Assembly (NCBI GenBank): GCA_031841125.1
Contig: CM063113.1
Location: 58,335,211-58,399,210, forward strand
Direction of reading: 5' to 3'
DNA length: 64,000 nt
Source: Acanthococcus lagerstroemiae
Taxonomy: Eukaryota; Arthropoda; Insecta; Hemiptera; Eriococcidae
Numbering within the stretch: position 1 is the first letter of the stretch; the number at the start of each line of letters is the position of its first letter. The notes beneath the pieces were generated by a model. The model was not told where the DNA came from. It did not search any database and worked only from the letters and a program-made list of their open reading frames with translations. Both the position numbers and the translations under genes were made by a program. Positions 48,060 through 60,000 of this stretch are shown here, piece after piece.

Positions 48060-49845
48060 ATGGCTGTTCAAGACTGCAGTCCACTGCAATCCAGTCGGAT
48101 TGATGATTTACCGGTAAGTGTGTTTATAATTCCATTCATTCACTGTCACCGTATGAAAGTATACATTCATACAATCTATTCATCTGAATATTCCAGGAAG
48201 GAAATCCAAATGCGATTTTCATAAAAATTGAGTATGACCCTGATGCTGGTACGAGAGATCCTAACACTGCAGCTTTGCAATCAGAATTGGAAGAGAATGT
48301 AAGATTACCTTGTTATTATAATTGGTGGTGGCAATTGGATGCGAATGTGTGGTAATAAGTTAACTTCTCTGAATTACGCAACTGCACTGATGAATTGAGG
48401 GTAACACTTCACTGAACTACTTGATCACTAGACTGCAAATTTGAGAGATTCTCACTTCCTCCATTTTGAAGGTGTTACAAATGAGAAAACCGTTAGCCTA
48501 ATCATGTAATCTAATTAGCTAGCGTAGTTACTAGTTTTCAAAAAGACTTCATTGTTCTTCCTATTAGTCACATTTCAGTATTACTTTTTCAATTAATGCA
48601 GGAAACGGTCGTCGTGAAAGAAGAAAAGATTGACTATGAAAAAATGCAGTGGTCGAATGCGAGACCTTTCGTAAGTGTTATTACTTCATAATTTGCTATT
48701 ATTGATCGGCTGATCGGTTGTCTTTAATATTATTGTCTCCGAAACTCATCATCTGTATCTAAATAGTAATAATGCGCGCTGTATTTGTCAATTAGGAATG
48801 TTCCTCCATGAAGATAGAAGCTACCGATTTGGAAATTAGTGGGGGAGGAGAAACTCGATCTTCAGATAATGAAACCGACTCCTGTGAGAAAAAAACCGTC
48901 ACCGATGCTCATCAGATATTTCTGCCGACAACTAATGTAGAGAGTATAAATTCTAACAATCTAAATATTGAAGTGCCTACGTGCATTACTTGCCTTCAAC
49001 CGCTAGACGTTCAAAAGAGGACAGGTGAATCCTCCGTGTGTATTGTCTGTCAACAGTTCTCCAGTAGAAGTAGCCCAACATCACCTTCGGTGCCGAGTGC
49101 TGACATATTTCTATGCTCCGTATGCAATCGATCTTTTACTCATAAAGGAAACCTCAGAAGACACTTTCTAATTCACAGTGATACCAAGAAACGGTTCTCG
49201 TGTGATGCTTGCGAAAATTCCTTCTCTCGAAACGAGGATCTAAAAAGGCACACCATGAGAGTACATTCGAAGATAACCGACCGTAAGCAAAAGTTTTATC
49301 CGTGTTCCGTCTGCGCCAAAGTATACTCGCGACAATACCGCTTGAAAAACCACATGATATGTCACAGCGCTGTGAAACCATTCTTGTGTTCCGTATGTGA
49401 TCGTCCATTCGATAGTAATGGTGCTTTGAAAAGACACGAGCTGCAGCACACCGATGAAAAACCATTTTCGTGCTCTCTCTGCGATCGTACGTTCACCGAC
49501 AGCTACGGATTGAAGAAGCATGCCATGGTGCACGATAAAATCAAGCCGTTTTCTTGTTCCATGTGCAGTCACTCGTTTATGTTACGGAAGGACTTGACGA
49601 GACACATTATGATACATACCAACGAAAAACCTTTTGTATGCGCTGTGTGCAATAGATCATTTATTAGAAAAAGTCATGTGAAGAGTCACTTGAAAGTCCA
49701 TTTCAAGAGGTCATTTTCTTGTCCCAAATGCGACCAGTCATTCGCTCGTAAAAGAGACGTAGAGTCTCACGACTGTGTTCGTCAAGAAAACGGACTTATT
49801 CACGCACTCACTACCCTGTATCAGAGTATTCACAGTGCCATGTAA
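48060..49845 (+). CDS. C2H2 zinc-finger protein, eight fingers
   Basis: Four exons: 48060-48113, 48197-48298, 48602-48670 and 48796-49845, about 424 residues, all junctions in phase zero. The acidic N-terminal half has an extra pair of CxxC motifs (CITC and CIVC, residues ~138-160), a possible zinc-ribbon or ZAD-like site that is not diagnostic. Residues ~182-410 hold seven regular C2H2 fingers (CSVCNRSFTHKGNLRRHFLIH-type) and an eighth that is degenerate at its last histidine (HDC). It is probably a DNA-binding transcription regulator. Exon layout (three short acidic exons, then one large finger exon, all phase zero) matches the gene at 4079-5928, suggesting a shared origin. Confidence 0.83.
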
Positions 49846-50553
49846 AGACTAAGTTCGTATTTATGATGCCCTGGCCGACATGTTCCTATTAAATTATTAC
49901 TGTTGTTTGTTGTTATCTATTGTTTTAAAGTAAAACATCTAATTGAGTCAGCTGTTCATTTCGTGAGCCGAGATGTTCTGTTCCATCTCTTTAAGTTCGA
50001 CGCTGTGTATAAAAACCCAGTCACAAGCATTTTACATTCTTGAAAGTCAAATTTGCCTGAATAGTAATACGATTCTTGTGAGCCAACTTGTCGATAGTCA
50101 TGAGAATTTGCCAAATGTAACATTCAAGACCACACTGGCAAGGAGGGCCGATTTCGCGTATAAGAATTGTGTCTTCGAGCTTCGATATACTTCTGGCCGA
50201 CAGCTCGACTCCAAAGGATGAAACTGTGTTGAATAGAAACTGTTAAGTTTGGGGCAAAAGTAGTTGTGAAATATTAAGTATGTAAATGTGAGAAACGCTG
50301 TCATGGAAATAATTTACATGAGAAGATCGACTGAAATTGTATTGTATCTCCAAATTATGAAATATGAGTGCAGGAGTGAATATTGGTTTTTCGGGCAATA
50401 GTACTGTATTATCTTTCTTTGACTTCGATGATTCTGATCCCACCCAGCCCACCAAAGACCAAACGACGAGTATTACATGTGTCACGTTACCTGGTTTTAG
50501 GTTTTAACATTTCGATGACTCACCAGTACATTCAACACAGAAGACTCGTACTA

Positions 50554-50737
50554 CGTACTAGCAGTAGCGTATCCAGGATAAAATTTAGGGGTGGGGGATC
50601 CAGATTAAAAACAAAAATGAATATGGGCGATAGGGCAGAGTGGTAGAAGAGGGAAAGGAGCTTAATCGTGCATTAAAAGAATTGAAGTCCAGACCTCATG
50701 GACCCACCCTCCCCTTAAATACGCCACTGCATACTAG
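50554..50737 (+). mobile_element. hAT-like MITE in duplication copy 1, absent from copy 2
   Basis: The body is 50562-50729 (168 bp). The left end is CAGTAGCGTATCCAGG and the reverse-complemented right end CAGTGGCGTATTTAAG. Flanking octamers CGTACTAG (50554-50561) and CATACTAG (50730-50737) form an 8-bp duplication with one change. The paralogous site in copy 2 (57619-57626) has a single CGTACTAG and no insert, so insertion is directly shown. It lies 3' of cyclin K copy 1. Confidence 0.92.
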
Positions 50738-50857
50738 TCTTTCTCCGACTGCAAAATCAAATCTCGACTTCAGGTATCCGTGTGGTACCAAAAAAGAAAG
50801 CAATGTAAGACACAAAACCTGTTGCATTTCAAAACTAAAAACAATGATAATGAGAAC

Positions 50858-52571
50858 TTAATAATTAGACCCGTACTGCGAGTAAGATGCATACTGGTTT
50901 CCAGCACCACTGTAGTGAGTGGGTATTGCGTTGTATTGAGCGGCGCCGGGGTACATTCCAGTCGTCCCTCCGTCGTGACCGGATGGATTCATAGGTAATC
51001 CGGGTGGAGGTACCGAGTAAACTGGCGGTGGTGGAGGCGCTGACACGGTCGATGATGGGTATATACTAGTGATTGAATTAATATTTGGAAGAGGATTCGA
51101 TACTACCGGCAACACTGAATTTGCTGGCAGAGGCGGAATGGTATCCGAGGAACTATGTGGCACTGACTGGACCGGCACTGTAAACAACCGGTTTTGTTGA
51201 AGTGTGGGCATTAAAATGAAGAAAAGTGAAATCAAGAAATGGAACTTACTTGGCTTGGAGCCGGATACTGTACTCTTTGACATGACTAAATTATTGTTAG
51301 ATGATACGGATGACGGTAACGAAAGTGAGTGTTGAGAAATGCCTCCTGGCAAAGATAAACTAGATGACATTGAACTGTTCGCATTCGATGGTCGTTTCTG
51401 CGAATACAGATCTAAGACTTGATGGCAAATATCTGGGGAAAAAAAAAAACTTCGAAAGTTAGAGAAGTTAGTTTGTACGTGAGGAATTAAAAGAAAGAAC
51501 TGAAAAAAATTGAACCTTCTAGCAGTTCAAGGGTAACACCGTTCACAAACATCTCCCACCATCGAGTTTGTTTCGCAGTCTTTCCAACCCAGTTGTTGAT
51601 GTCGTATTTGCTTAGTTTAGCTGCCAAGTATAACATAGCAACGGCAATAACTTCAGGTTCCCATTGCAGGCAAAGAGTAGTGCATAAACTAAAAACAATG
51701 AAGTATAATTAATAAAGCATAATCCTAATAAATGCGCCACTAAGCTGAGAGGTCAAATAGCTCGGCATACCTGTCATTTACAAAAGTCCAAGCCATTTGT
51801 AGAACATCTTGCATTTTCTGTCGTTCGCTCGTAGCACCTAGAACATTTGCATAGTAAAAAACTAATGCAGTGCTAACGCAGACCAAACCTGCCATTACAA
51901 TAAATGCGGTGAACACGACCTTACATCGCCGATTATACCAGAAAATCATCAACTCATCTCTCACCTTTCAGTGATTTCGCATATTTCAGGAGAAATGCGT
52001 AAGGATGATCTACTTGCAAATCAAATTTTATTGACTGTAGCAGTATTCGCTCCAATACCAACAGTTCTTCCTGCACAGAGAAACATAAACGTGATTACCA
52101 CCATCACACGTCAAGAATGCAAGAACAATATATAATCCACCTACTTTTGGATCGGCTCCGAATTTCGCAAACTCTTCCGGCGGTAAATTTTTTTCTGCCA
52201 TTTTGATGATGTCTTTCGCTTTTTTCGGTGTTTCCTCCACTTTGCCAGCCAAAAACAATGCGCAACAAGCAGTCAACTGGGAACATACCATCAATGATCA
52301 AATAACGAGTTATCGAAATAATAAATCTATGAATGTGATCGAGAATACTCACGTATTTCGGGAACAGACCGAAAGAATGGACCATATAAAATCTATGAAA
52401 GTATACAACGCCAGTCGCCATGGTGTTGTAACCCAAGTCCATTTTGTTTCCAGTCTCAATGATGAATCTGGCGCCTTCTTTTCGGTTAAAGCACTCCACT
52501 TCATACTCCAGTCCTTCTTTAATTGATGGAGTATTCCGTAATTCTTTCTTATCGTAGTACCACCAAGGCAT
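50858..52571 (-). CDS. CCNK: Cyclin K, copy 1
   Basis: Seven coding exons: 52353-52571 (ATG at 52571), 52145-52276, 51965-52070, 51771-51837, 51516-51688, 51250-51432 and 50858-51177, 399 residues. [73 protein letters not shown] and AWTFVNDSLCTTL reproduce the two cyclin boxes of cyclin K. The C-terminus is Pro/Ser/Tyr-rich, shorter than the human one (580). Cyclin K activates CDK12 and CDK13, which phosphorylate Pol II CTD Ser2 and support long or damage-response genes. An acceptor AG sits upstream of the ATG in an open frame, so a 5' exon may exist. All junctions are GT-AG. It is about 95% identical to copy 2. Confidence 0.93.
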
Positions 52572-53653
52572 TATGAAGAAACGCTTTTGAGAAATAACGG
52601 GTACTCTACAAAAATAAATCACCACTGTGAGTCTTCCACAAAATAATGTACGACTTCAATTATCCAGCTCCGAATCATCCGGACTAATAAGTTTACTTTC
52701 AATTAACACGACTTGCAACTGTCCGGCGATTATCTCGGTTATTCGGACACATTATCGCTCGATCACGCAGTTTTATAGAAGTTTTGCCAACTACTGGGAC
52801 TGTTGAAATAACTTCCATACAGAAGGTACAAAATAGGAAAAACTTCCTGACAAAGTTTTTTCACCAGAATCAACAGTTAGCTGAACTACTATACTGTGCA
52901 TTTTCATAAAATCTGTTCTCTACTTATTGTATCATGTTCAAAATTACGACTCTATAACTTTCTCGTCACCTTTTTTGTCACGATAAATCGACTGAATTGG
53001 TTAAAACTGAAAAATAAATTAGATGAAATGATCCCGGCGATTATCCATATAATTATTCTATGTAAGACGTAATCGTTAGATCACTTGATTCGCGGTTAAT
53101 GGAAGAAATTTGTGGGTTGCATCGAATCGTGTTTATTTACATTATTCGGCGAGGGTAACCAGGAAACAGAATACTATGGTTCAAAATTTACAAATGGAAT
53201 GAGAATTTCAGAGCGACGGCACCAATTCGAGCATTTAATTTACATATTGGTCAATCGTCAGAGGGAATGTGACAAGGAATACATTTAGCCTTTTACTTAC
53301 ATGATTGAATGAACTTCTGGAAACTTGAATGTTGAACTTCTACTGCACAGGTACTGTCATAACATCATATGGATGAGAAGTTAACACTACCCAACTCGGA
53401 AATAAACGTAATTACTAATGAACGGTATACAATTGATAATCAGAAGCAATATCCATTGATGATGAGGATTTAACAAGGAATAAGCAATACAAATAGAGTA
53501 TTCACACGTTAACTAATAAAATCAAGCTGTTTCTATTTTCACTACTTGATTTCCATGTATTCAGTACTCTGCTGCACAGTGCATACTGTCGACTGTATTG
53601 GTGAGCTGGTGATAATAAATTTTGATGTTTTCAAGAAATATCGTCGGTCTAGT

Positions 53654-53859
53654 GCTTTTTGAGGGATTTTAGAAAATTGGTATCACTGTTAAAGAAATTT
53701 TGTGACCTGTCGATTGCAACACTTTTTTTAGGAGGAACCTTCGACCAATGGTCGAAGGGAGGAACCTTCTTTCTGCACCTGACCGAGAAAGTAATGCAAT
53801 TGACAAAGCGCAAAATTTCCTTTCCAATGATACCAATTTTCTAAAATCCCTCAAAAAGC
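53654..53859. mobile_element. Foldback (palindromic) MITE in copy 1
   Basis: The outer 32 bp (53654-53685 and 53828-53859; GCTTTTTGAGGGATTTTAGA at the start) are perfect reverse complements. The similarity continues inward, imperfectly, to a central CCTTCGACCAATGGTCGAAGG palindrome near 53750, so the element is nearly all hairpin. The paralogous region of copy 2 (about 60540-60555) lacks it. Confidence 0.8.
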
Positions 53860-54613
53860 AGGGGAACCTTTTCGCAGACTTTTCATCCAAACATCAAAGG
53901 TAAGGCCGGGTACAATAAAACAGACAAAGAACACCCGTATTAAGAAAATAAGGCCTAGTTTGATGTTTGATACCATTTTGGCAGTGTTGGCCGGGGCAAT
54001 GAACGGCATTCAGTTGAACAGAACGCCAAACGGAACGATTTTTCTTTGTACACTTATGATGTTATGACTTATGAACAGAACGTGAACGGAACAAACAGAA
54101 AAACACCTGAACGTGAACGAACGCCGCTCAAAAAAACTTGGAACGCATACAACCAGTGCATTTTGGATTACATAGGGGTCCTTGTTGGCTACACTGATCA
54201 AAATAGTTGATTTAACATAGACCGCGCTAGAGTGGTTTCAACAACTGTGATGAGAAGGGATAAATCAACCTCTTCTAAATCCAGTTACTTTCTTAATGTT
54301 CTTTGAGAAAATACAAAATAGATAATAAATTAATGATCTTGCTTCTGTAGAGTGAAATCCAAAATAATAATAAAATGTATAATCTCATCTTTTTATTTCA
54401 TTTTTTGCTTGGCTTCGCTGGCTCATTGAAAATGACGCTCGTGCAGTAATTGAAGATCAAGATTAATGAGCACTGCAGGAGGCAAAAAAAAGTGTCCGTA
54501 GGAGGCTCCTTGCCGACCCTAATAAAATCGAAATTGTTGCTTATAATTATTGATTGCATTAGATGCTGTGTATATATACGAACGAGTGAATAAATAACTG
54601 ACAAACTGACTAC

Positions 54614-54749
54614 ATCATGCGCCCCGACCCCCTGGCCACTGATACGATACTCGAGAGGGTAGTTTCCAGGGTTGGGGTGCGGTGTCTCAGAGGCCACTTT
54701 GGTATGCGTGCATCGCTGTACATCCCACCGCACCAATCATGCACCCTGA
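54614..54749 (+). repeat. Short interspersed repeat, copy B, with target duplication
   Basis: The body is 54635-54734, matching copies A and C (GATACTCGAGAGGGTAG, GGGGTGCGGTGTCTCAGAGG, TGCGTGCATCGC, CCCACCGCACCA). The flanks ATCATGCGCCCCGA (54614-54627) and ATCATGCACCCTGA (54736-54749) match at 12 of 14, fitting an old duplication. Confidence 0.7.
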
Positions 54750-54855
54750 GTACTTAAATAAAAGTAAATAAATTACTGATTGCAGATTTATCTTAGAAAA
54801 TCCGAAAGCAAACTTGTTATAAAACATGCTCCACGGGTGGAAATAATTTATGGAT

Positions 54856-55040
54856 CATACATGCATAGGCGCAAATGGGGGGTGGGGGGCTTGAGGGGGC
54901 TTAGCCCCCCAAACTTCTAAATAGCCCCCCTCCAACTCTCTGAAAAATTACCAAATAAAATGATGCGGGGGTGGTGTTGCTTTATAAGAGGGATTAAGCC
55001 CTCCCTAGTTCTGAGCCCTATTTGCGCTTCTGCATATATG
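54856..55040 (-). mobile_element. hAT-like MITE, second copy of the GGCGCAAAT family
   Basis: The body is 54864-55032 (169 bp), in opposite orientation to the copy at 30469-30606. The ends are CATAGGCGCAAAT and (reverse complement) CAGAAGCGCAAAT. Flanking octamers CATACATG and CATATATG match at 7 of 8. The interior shares the GGGGGCTTAGCCCCCC hairpin, the AACTTCTAAATAGC block and GGGCTCAGAACT near one end. Confidence 0.85.
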
Positions 55041-55945
55041 CGCTGTATAATCAAATAATCATGTGAACTAACCCATGTATTTATTCAAAAAGAGTGAGAA
55101 ACAAACCGATAAATTATCTGCAACAGTTTCGGATATATCTCGTGTAATTTATGTGCTTCCGTTGTTTTACAATGACTGGTGTAGTCGTATTTAAACGTTT
55201 TGCACGTCTAGGAGTTCACAAATGAGGCGTGCGAATATCACCAATATACCTAGGACATGGAAGGAGTCTAGGAGTAGATACTTTATCTTGAGAGTACATA
55301 TGTTCTGCTACTGCTATTCCTATAAATAAAAGATTTAAACTTAGTAAAAACATTGATGTACCTACAACAAACTTTCAAGTAATTCAGTTTGCGCCTCTCC
55401 CTGTCAATGGGACCCTCGGGCACCTGTTGGGGGGGGGGGCTCAAACATAAATGATGCATCACATGACTTACTCAAGCAACGAGATGTTGTAGGCGTGGTT
55501 AAATCCAGCAAATTGGAAACTGTATCGCATACCACCTTTTCACCACATCTTAATCATGAGTTGTCGGTGTATAATTATTGGAGAATTAAGGGTCGGAAGG
55601 CATGACATATTTTCTTCTACTACGTTTGATGCATTTCCTCCAGAAGTCCCATTCGGAGTTTCTGAAGTAGAAAATAATGAAATTGAAATATTGAAACTCT
55701 GTCAAGATACTTCAGTGTAACTAGAATACATGCTTGCATTCACTCACCATTGTACACCTTGTCACCAATCTCCATTATTCCTGCTTGGGTGTCAACTCAA
55801 GATTACATGAAAGATTTGTATTAGTACCTGGGTTGAGATGAACTTCACGCTTTGTCTTGCAATAGTTAATAAGATGATTTATTGATAGACGTGAATTTTC
55901 ATTTTTCCTTTTTAAAAAATTCTCCATATAAAATTAACTAATTAC

Positions 55946-56340
55946 CTAAATGACTTCCATTACTGGCAAAGCCCCACGTCGTAACGTGACTCGCGATTTT
56001 CAATTTGGATTCCCTATAATGATGTCAGCTTCGGGGAAATGAATGCTACAAAACGTTTGTCATGGCCTGGTAAAGGAAATTTATTCATCATGCTTAAATT
56101 TCTCAACCATTGCCTTGGAATTTCGATGTCTTTTGGAAACCTAAGGAAGAAAATGAAAATATCAAAATGAGATTACTCCTTGCGTTCAAACATCTAAATG
56201 AAATCTCACAAAATTTGTTTTGCATGTTGTATGGTAAATACCTGTGAAATGAACGATTCTCAGCATTTTTAACCAACCACACATACGAAACAAGAGTTTG
56301 TTTTAGATTTAGATGAATGTTCATTACTGTCTGTAGTCTC
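55946..56340 (-). pseudogene. THAP-domain gene remnant
   Basis: Two exon-like blocks (about 56242-56340 and 55946-56140), separated by an intron with GT-AG ends in the right phase. Together they read a THAP zinc-binding DNA-binding domain: KNAENRSFH joined to RFPKDIEIPRQWLRNL, then FCSIHFPEADIIIG and VTLRRGALPVME, giving the W, the second CysxxHis pair (CSIHF) and the final A-x-P landmark. The frame is lost near 56270 (TTAAAA after the first Cys pair) and near 56048, and an in-frame TGA occurs at about 56002. THAP domains occur in transcription factors and in P-element-type transposases; which this was cannot be told. A sequencing error could cause one break, not all three. Confidence 0.65.
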
Positions 56341-57051
56341 ACTTTTAAGATGCCTATATAAAAAGAAATAGAAATTAATACAACTCGAAATGAATTTAAT
56401 AGTACGCGTATTTAGGTCAATATGCAGTCCGCAGATGTGTATCTACTTACACCACACTTATAGATGAAATACCTTGCTGCTTCAATCTCCATCTGCCAAC
56501 TACTTCATCGCTATTTCTGTACATATATCGGGAGTGAAATGAAGATCACATATTTTTGGCTTGGCTGGTAGAATCCTCGTTGGATTAATACAAACTTTCT
56601 CCATCCATAGCCTTCTTCTACTTTCTTCTTTCAATTCTATCACAGTTTAATTATCGTATGTCGCGTAAATTCAGTAATAGTCAATGTCAATACGTAAATG
56701 TACATCAATGTTCATTTTCTTACTCAAAATAAGATGATGCACCGTTGTTCCTACAAGCACCACAAGATGCTACCATCATCTTTGATCAAGATATTCATTA
56801 CCACTTACAAAATATAATTTTTAAATTCCTATTTCACTTAAGAATAATATCACAGCCGCCAGACACTTAATAAAACAATAAAATATCGAAGAAACGGTAA
56901 AAATTGTGGGAATAGTTCAGTAAAAAATCGGAATTTGATGAAGTATTTCTATACACAAACATTCCTCATTGCTTAACTTTCTCACGACATGTTGAAACAA
57001 GTGAACAAGTGATAACGATTTTTTCAGTAGATTAGCCAGAGTCAGTGCAGT

Positions 57052-60000
57052 CTCCATCTCTTGGTGTTCTACGCTATGTATAAAAACCCAGTCACTAGCA
57101 TTTTACATTCTTAAAAGTGAAATTTGCCTGAATAGTAATACGATTCTTGTCAGCCAATTTGCCGATAGTCATAAGAATTTGCCAAATGTAACATTCAAGA
57201 CCACACTGGCGAGGAGTGCCGATTTCGCTTATAAGAATTGTGCCTTTGAGCTTCGATATACTTCTGGCCGACAGCTCGACTCCAAAGGATGAAACTGTGT
57301 TGAATAGAAACTGTTAAGTTTAGGGCAAAAGTAGTTGTGCAATATTCAAGTATGTAAATGTGAGAAACGCGGTCATGGAAATAATTTACATTAGTAGATC
57401 GACTGAAATTGTACTGTATCTCCAAATTATGAAATAAGAGTGCAGGAGTGAATATTGGTTTTTCGGGCAATAGTACTGCATTATCTTCGTTTCACTTCGA
57501 TGATTCTGATCCCACCCAGCCGGTCAAAGACCAAAAGACGAGTATCACATGTGTCACATTACCTGGTTTTAACATTCCAATAACTCATCAGTACATTCAA
57601 CCCAGAAGACTAGTACTACGTACTAGTCTTTCTCCGACTGCAAATTCGAATCACAACATTACGAAATCCTTTAGATATCCGCGTGGTACTAAAAAAGAAA
57701 GCAATGTGAGACATACAACTCGTTGTATTTAAAAACTAAAAACATTGATCATGAGAACTTAATAATTAGACCCGTACTGCGAGTAAGATGCATACTGGTT
57801 TCCAGCGCCACTGTAGTGAGTGGGTATTGCGTTGTACTGAGCAGCTCCGGGGTACATTCCAGTGGTACCAATATTGTGACCGGATGGATTCATAGGTAAT
57901 CTGGGTGGAGGTACCGAGTAAACTGGTGGCAGTGGAGGCGCTGACACGGTCGAAGATGGGTATGTACTAGTGATCGAATTAATATTTGGAAGAGGATTCG
58001 ATACTACTAGCAACATTGAATTTGCTGGCATAGGCGAAATGGTATCCGAGGAACTATGTGATACTGACTGGACCGGCACTGTAAACAACCGGTTTTGTTT
58101 AAGTGTGGGCATTAAAATGAAGAAAAGTGAAATCAAGAAATGGAACTTACTTGGCTTGGAGCCGGATAATGTACTCTTTGACATGACTAAATTATTGTTA
58201 GATGATACGGATGACGGCAACGAACGTGAGTGTTGAGAAATGCCTCCTGGCAAAGATAAACTAGATGACATCGAATTGTTCGCGTTCGATGGTCGTTTCT
58301 GCGAGTAGAGATCTAAGACTTGATGGCAAATATCTGAAAAAGAAAATACTTCGAGAGATAGAGAAGTCAGTTTGTACGTCAGGAATTAAAAAAAAGAACT
58401 GAAAAAAATTGAACCTTCTAACAGTTCAAGGGTAACACCATTCACAAACATCTCCCACCACCGAGTTTGTTTTGCAGTCTTTCCAACCCAATTGTTGATG
58501 TCGTATTTGCTTAGTTTAGCTGCCAAGTATAACATAGCAACGGCAATAACTTCGGGTTCCCATTGCAGGCAAAGAGTAGTGCATAAACTAAAAACAATGA
58601 AGTATAATTAATAAAATGCAATCCTAATAAATGAGCCACCAAGTTGAGAGGTTAAAGAGCTCGGCATACCTGTCATTTACAAAAGTCCAAGCCGTTTGTA
58701 AAACACCCAACATTTTCTGTTGTTTGCTCGTAGCACCTAGAACATTTGCACAGTATAAAACTAATGCAATGCTAACGCAGACAGAATCCGCGATCACAAT
58801 AAATGCGATGAACACGACCTTACATCGCCGATTATACCAGAAAATCATCAATTCATCTCTCACCGTTCAGCGATTTCGCATATTTCAGGAGAAATGCGTA
58901 AGGATGATCGACTTGCAAATCAAATTTTATTGACTGTAACAGTATTCGCTCCAATACCAACAGTTCTTCCTGCAGACAGAAACAAAAACTTGATAACCAC
59001 CATCAAACATCAAAAGATGTAAGAACAATAAATCATCCACGTACTTTTGGATCGGCTCCGAATTTCGCAAACTCTTCCGGTGGCAAATTTTTTTCAGCCA
59101 TTTTGATAATGTCTTTGGCTTTCTTAGGTGTTTCCTCCACTTTGCCAGCCAAAAACAATGCGCAACAAGCAGTCAACTGGGAACACAGGATCAATGATCA
59201 AATAACGAGTTATGGAAATAATAAATCTATGAAAATGATCGAGAATACTCACGTATTTCGGGAACAGACCGAAAGAATGGACCATATAAAATCTATGAAA
59301 GTACACAACGCCAGTCGCCATTGTGTTGTAACCCAAGTCCATTTTGTTTCCAGTCTCAATGATGAATCTAGCGCCTTCTTTTCGGTTAGAGCACTCTACT
59401 TCATACTCCAGTCCTTCTTTAATTGATGGAGTACTCCGTAATTCTTTCTTATCGTAGTACCACCAAGGCATTGTGAAGATACTCTTTTGAGGAATGACGG
59501 ATGCTCTACAAAAATAAATCAACAATATAAGTGTTCCACGAATTACAGTACGACTTCAATTATCCGACTCTTAATCATCTAGACCAAAAATTTTACTCTC
59601 AATTAACACGACTGGACTCACAACTATTCGACATTTCTCTTGGTCATTTGGACACATTATCGATCGATCACGCAGTTTTATAGTAGTTCTGCCAACTTCT
59701 GGGACTACTGAAATAACTTCCATACAAAAGGTACAAAAAAGGATATACTTCCTGACAAAGTCTTTTCACCAGAATCAACAGTTAGCTGAACTACTATACT
59801 GTGCATTTTCATAAAATCTGTTCTCTACTTATTGTATCATGTTCAAAATTACAACTCTATAACTTTTCTCGTCGCCTTTTTTGTCACGATAAATCGACTG
59901 AATTGGTTAAAACTGAAAAATAAGTTAGATGAAATGATCCCGGCGATTATCCAGATAATCATTCTACTGTAAGACGTAATCGTTAGATCACTTGATTCGC

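Larger units (their letters stand above)
49982..54201. repeat. Segmental duplication, copy 1 (contains cyclin K copy 1)
   Basis: This stretch is collinear with 57052-60749 at high identity through exons, introns and flanks, starting at TCCATCTCTT and last traceable at GGCTACACTGATCAA. Copy 1 carries extra insertions (50562-50729 and about 53640-53880, plus an AACGGAACG-rich stretch near 53995-54150), making it longer. The copies are in the same orientation with 2.85 kb between them. Confidence 0.9.
54202..57051. other. Spacer between the cyclin K duplication copies
   Basis: This 2.85-kb stretch has no counterpart elsewhere in the window. It contains a short interspersed repeat (54635-54734), an hAT-like MITE (54864-55032), a G10 run near 55430, and a decayed THAP-domain gene (55946-56340). 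Minus-strand sequence 55560-55700 (SGGNASNVVEENMS readable) may be a further exon of that gene. The remainder is unremarkable. Confidence 0.5.

Noticed and set aside
53659..53890. Overlapping ORFs on both strands with similar proteins
   Set aside because: The similarity comes from a palindromic transposon, not from duplicated genes.
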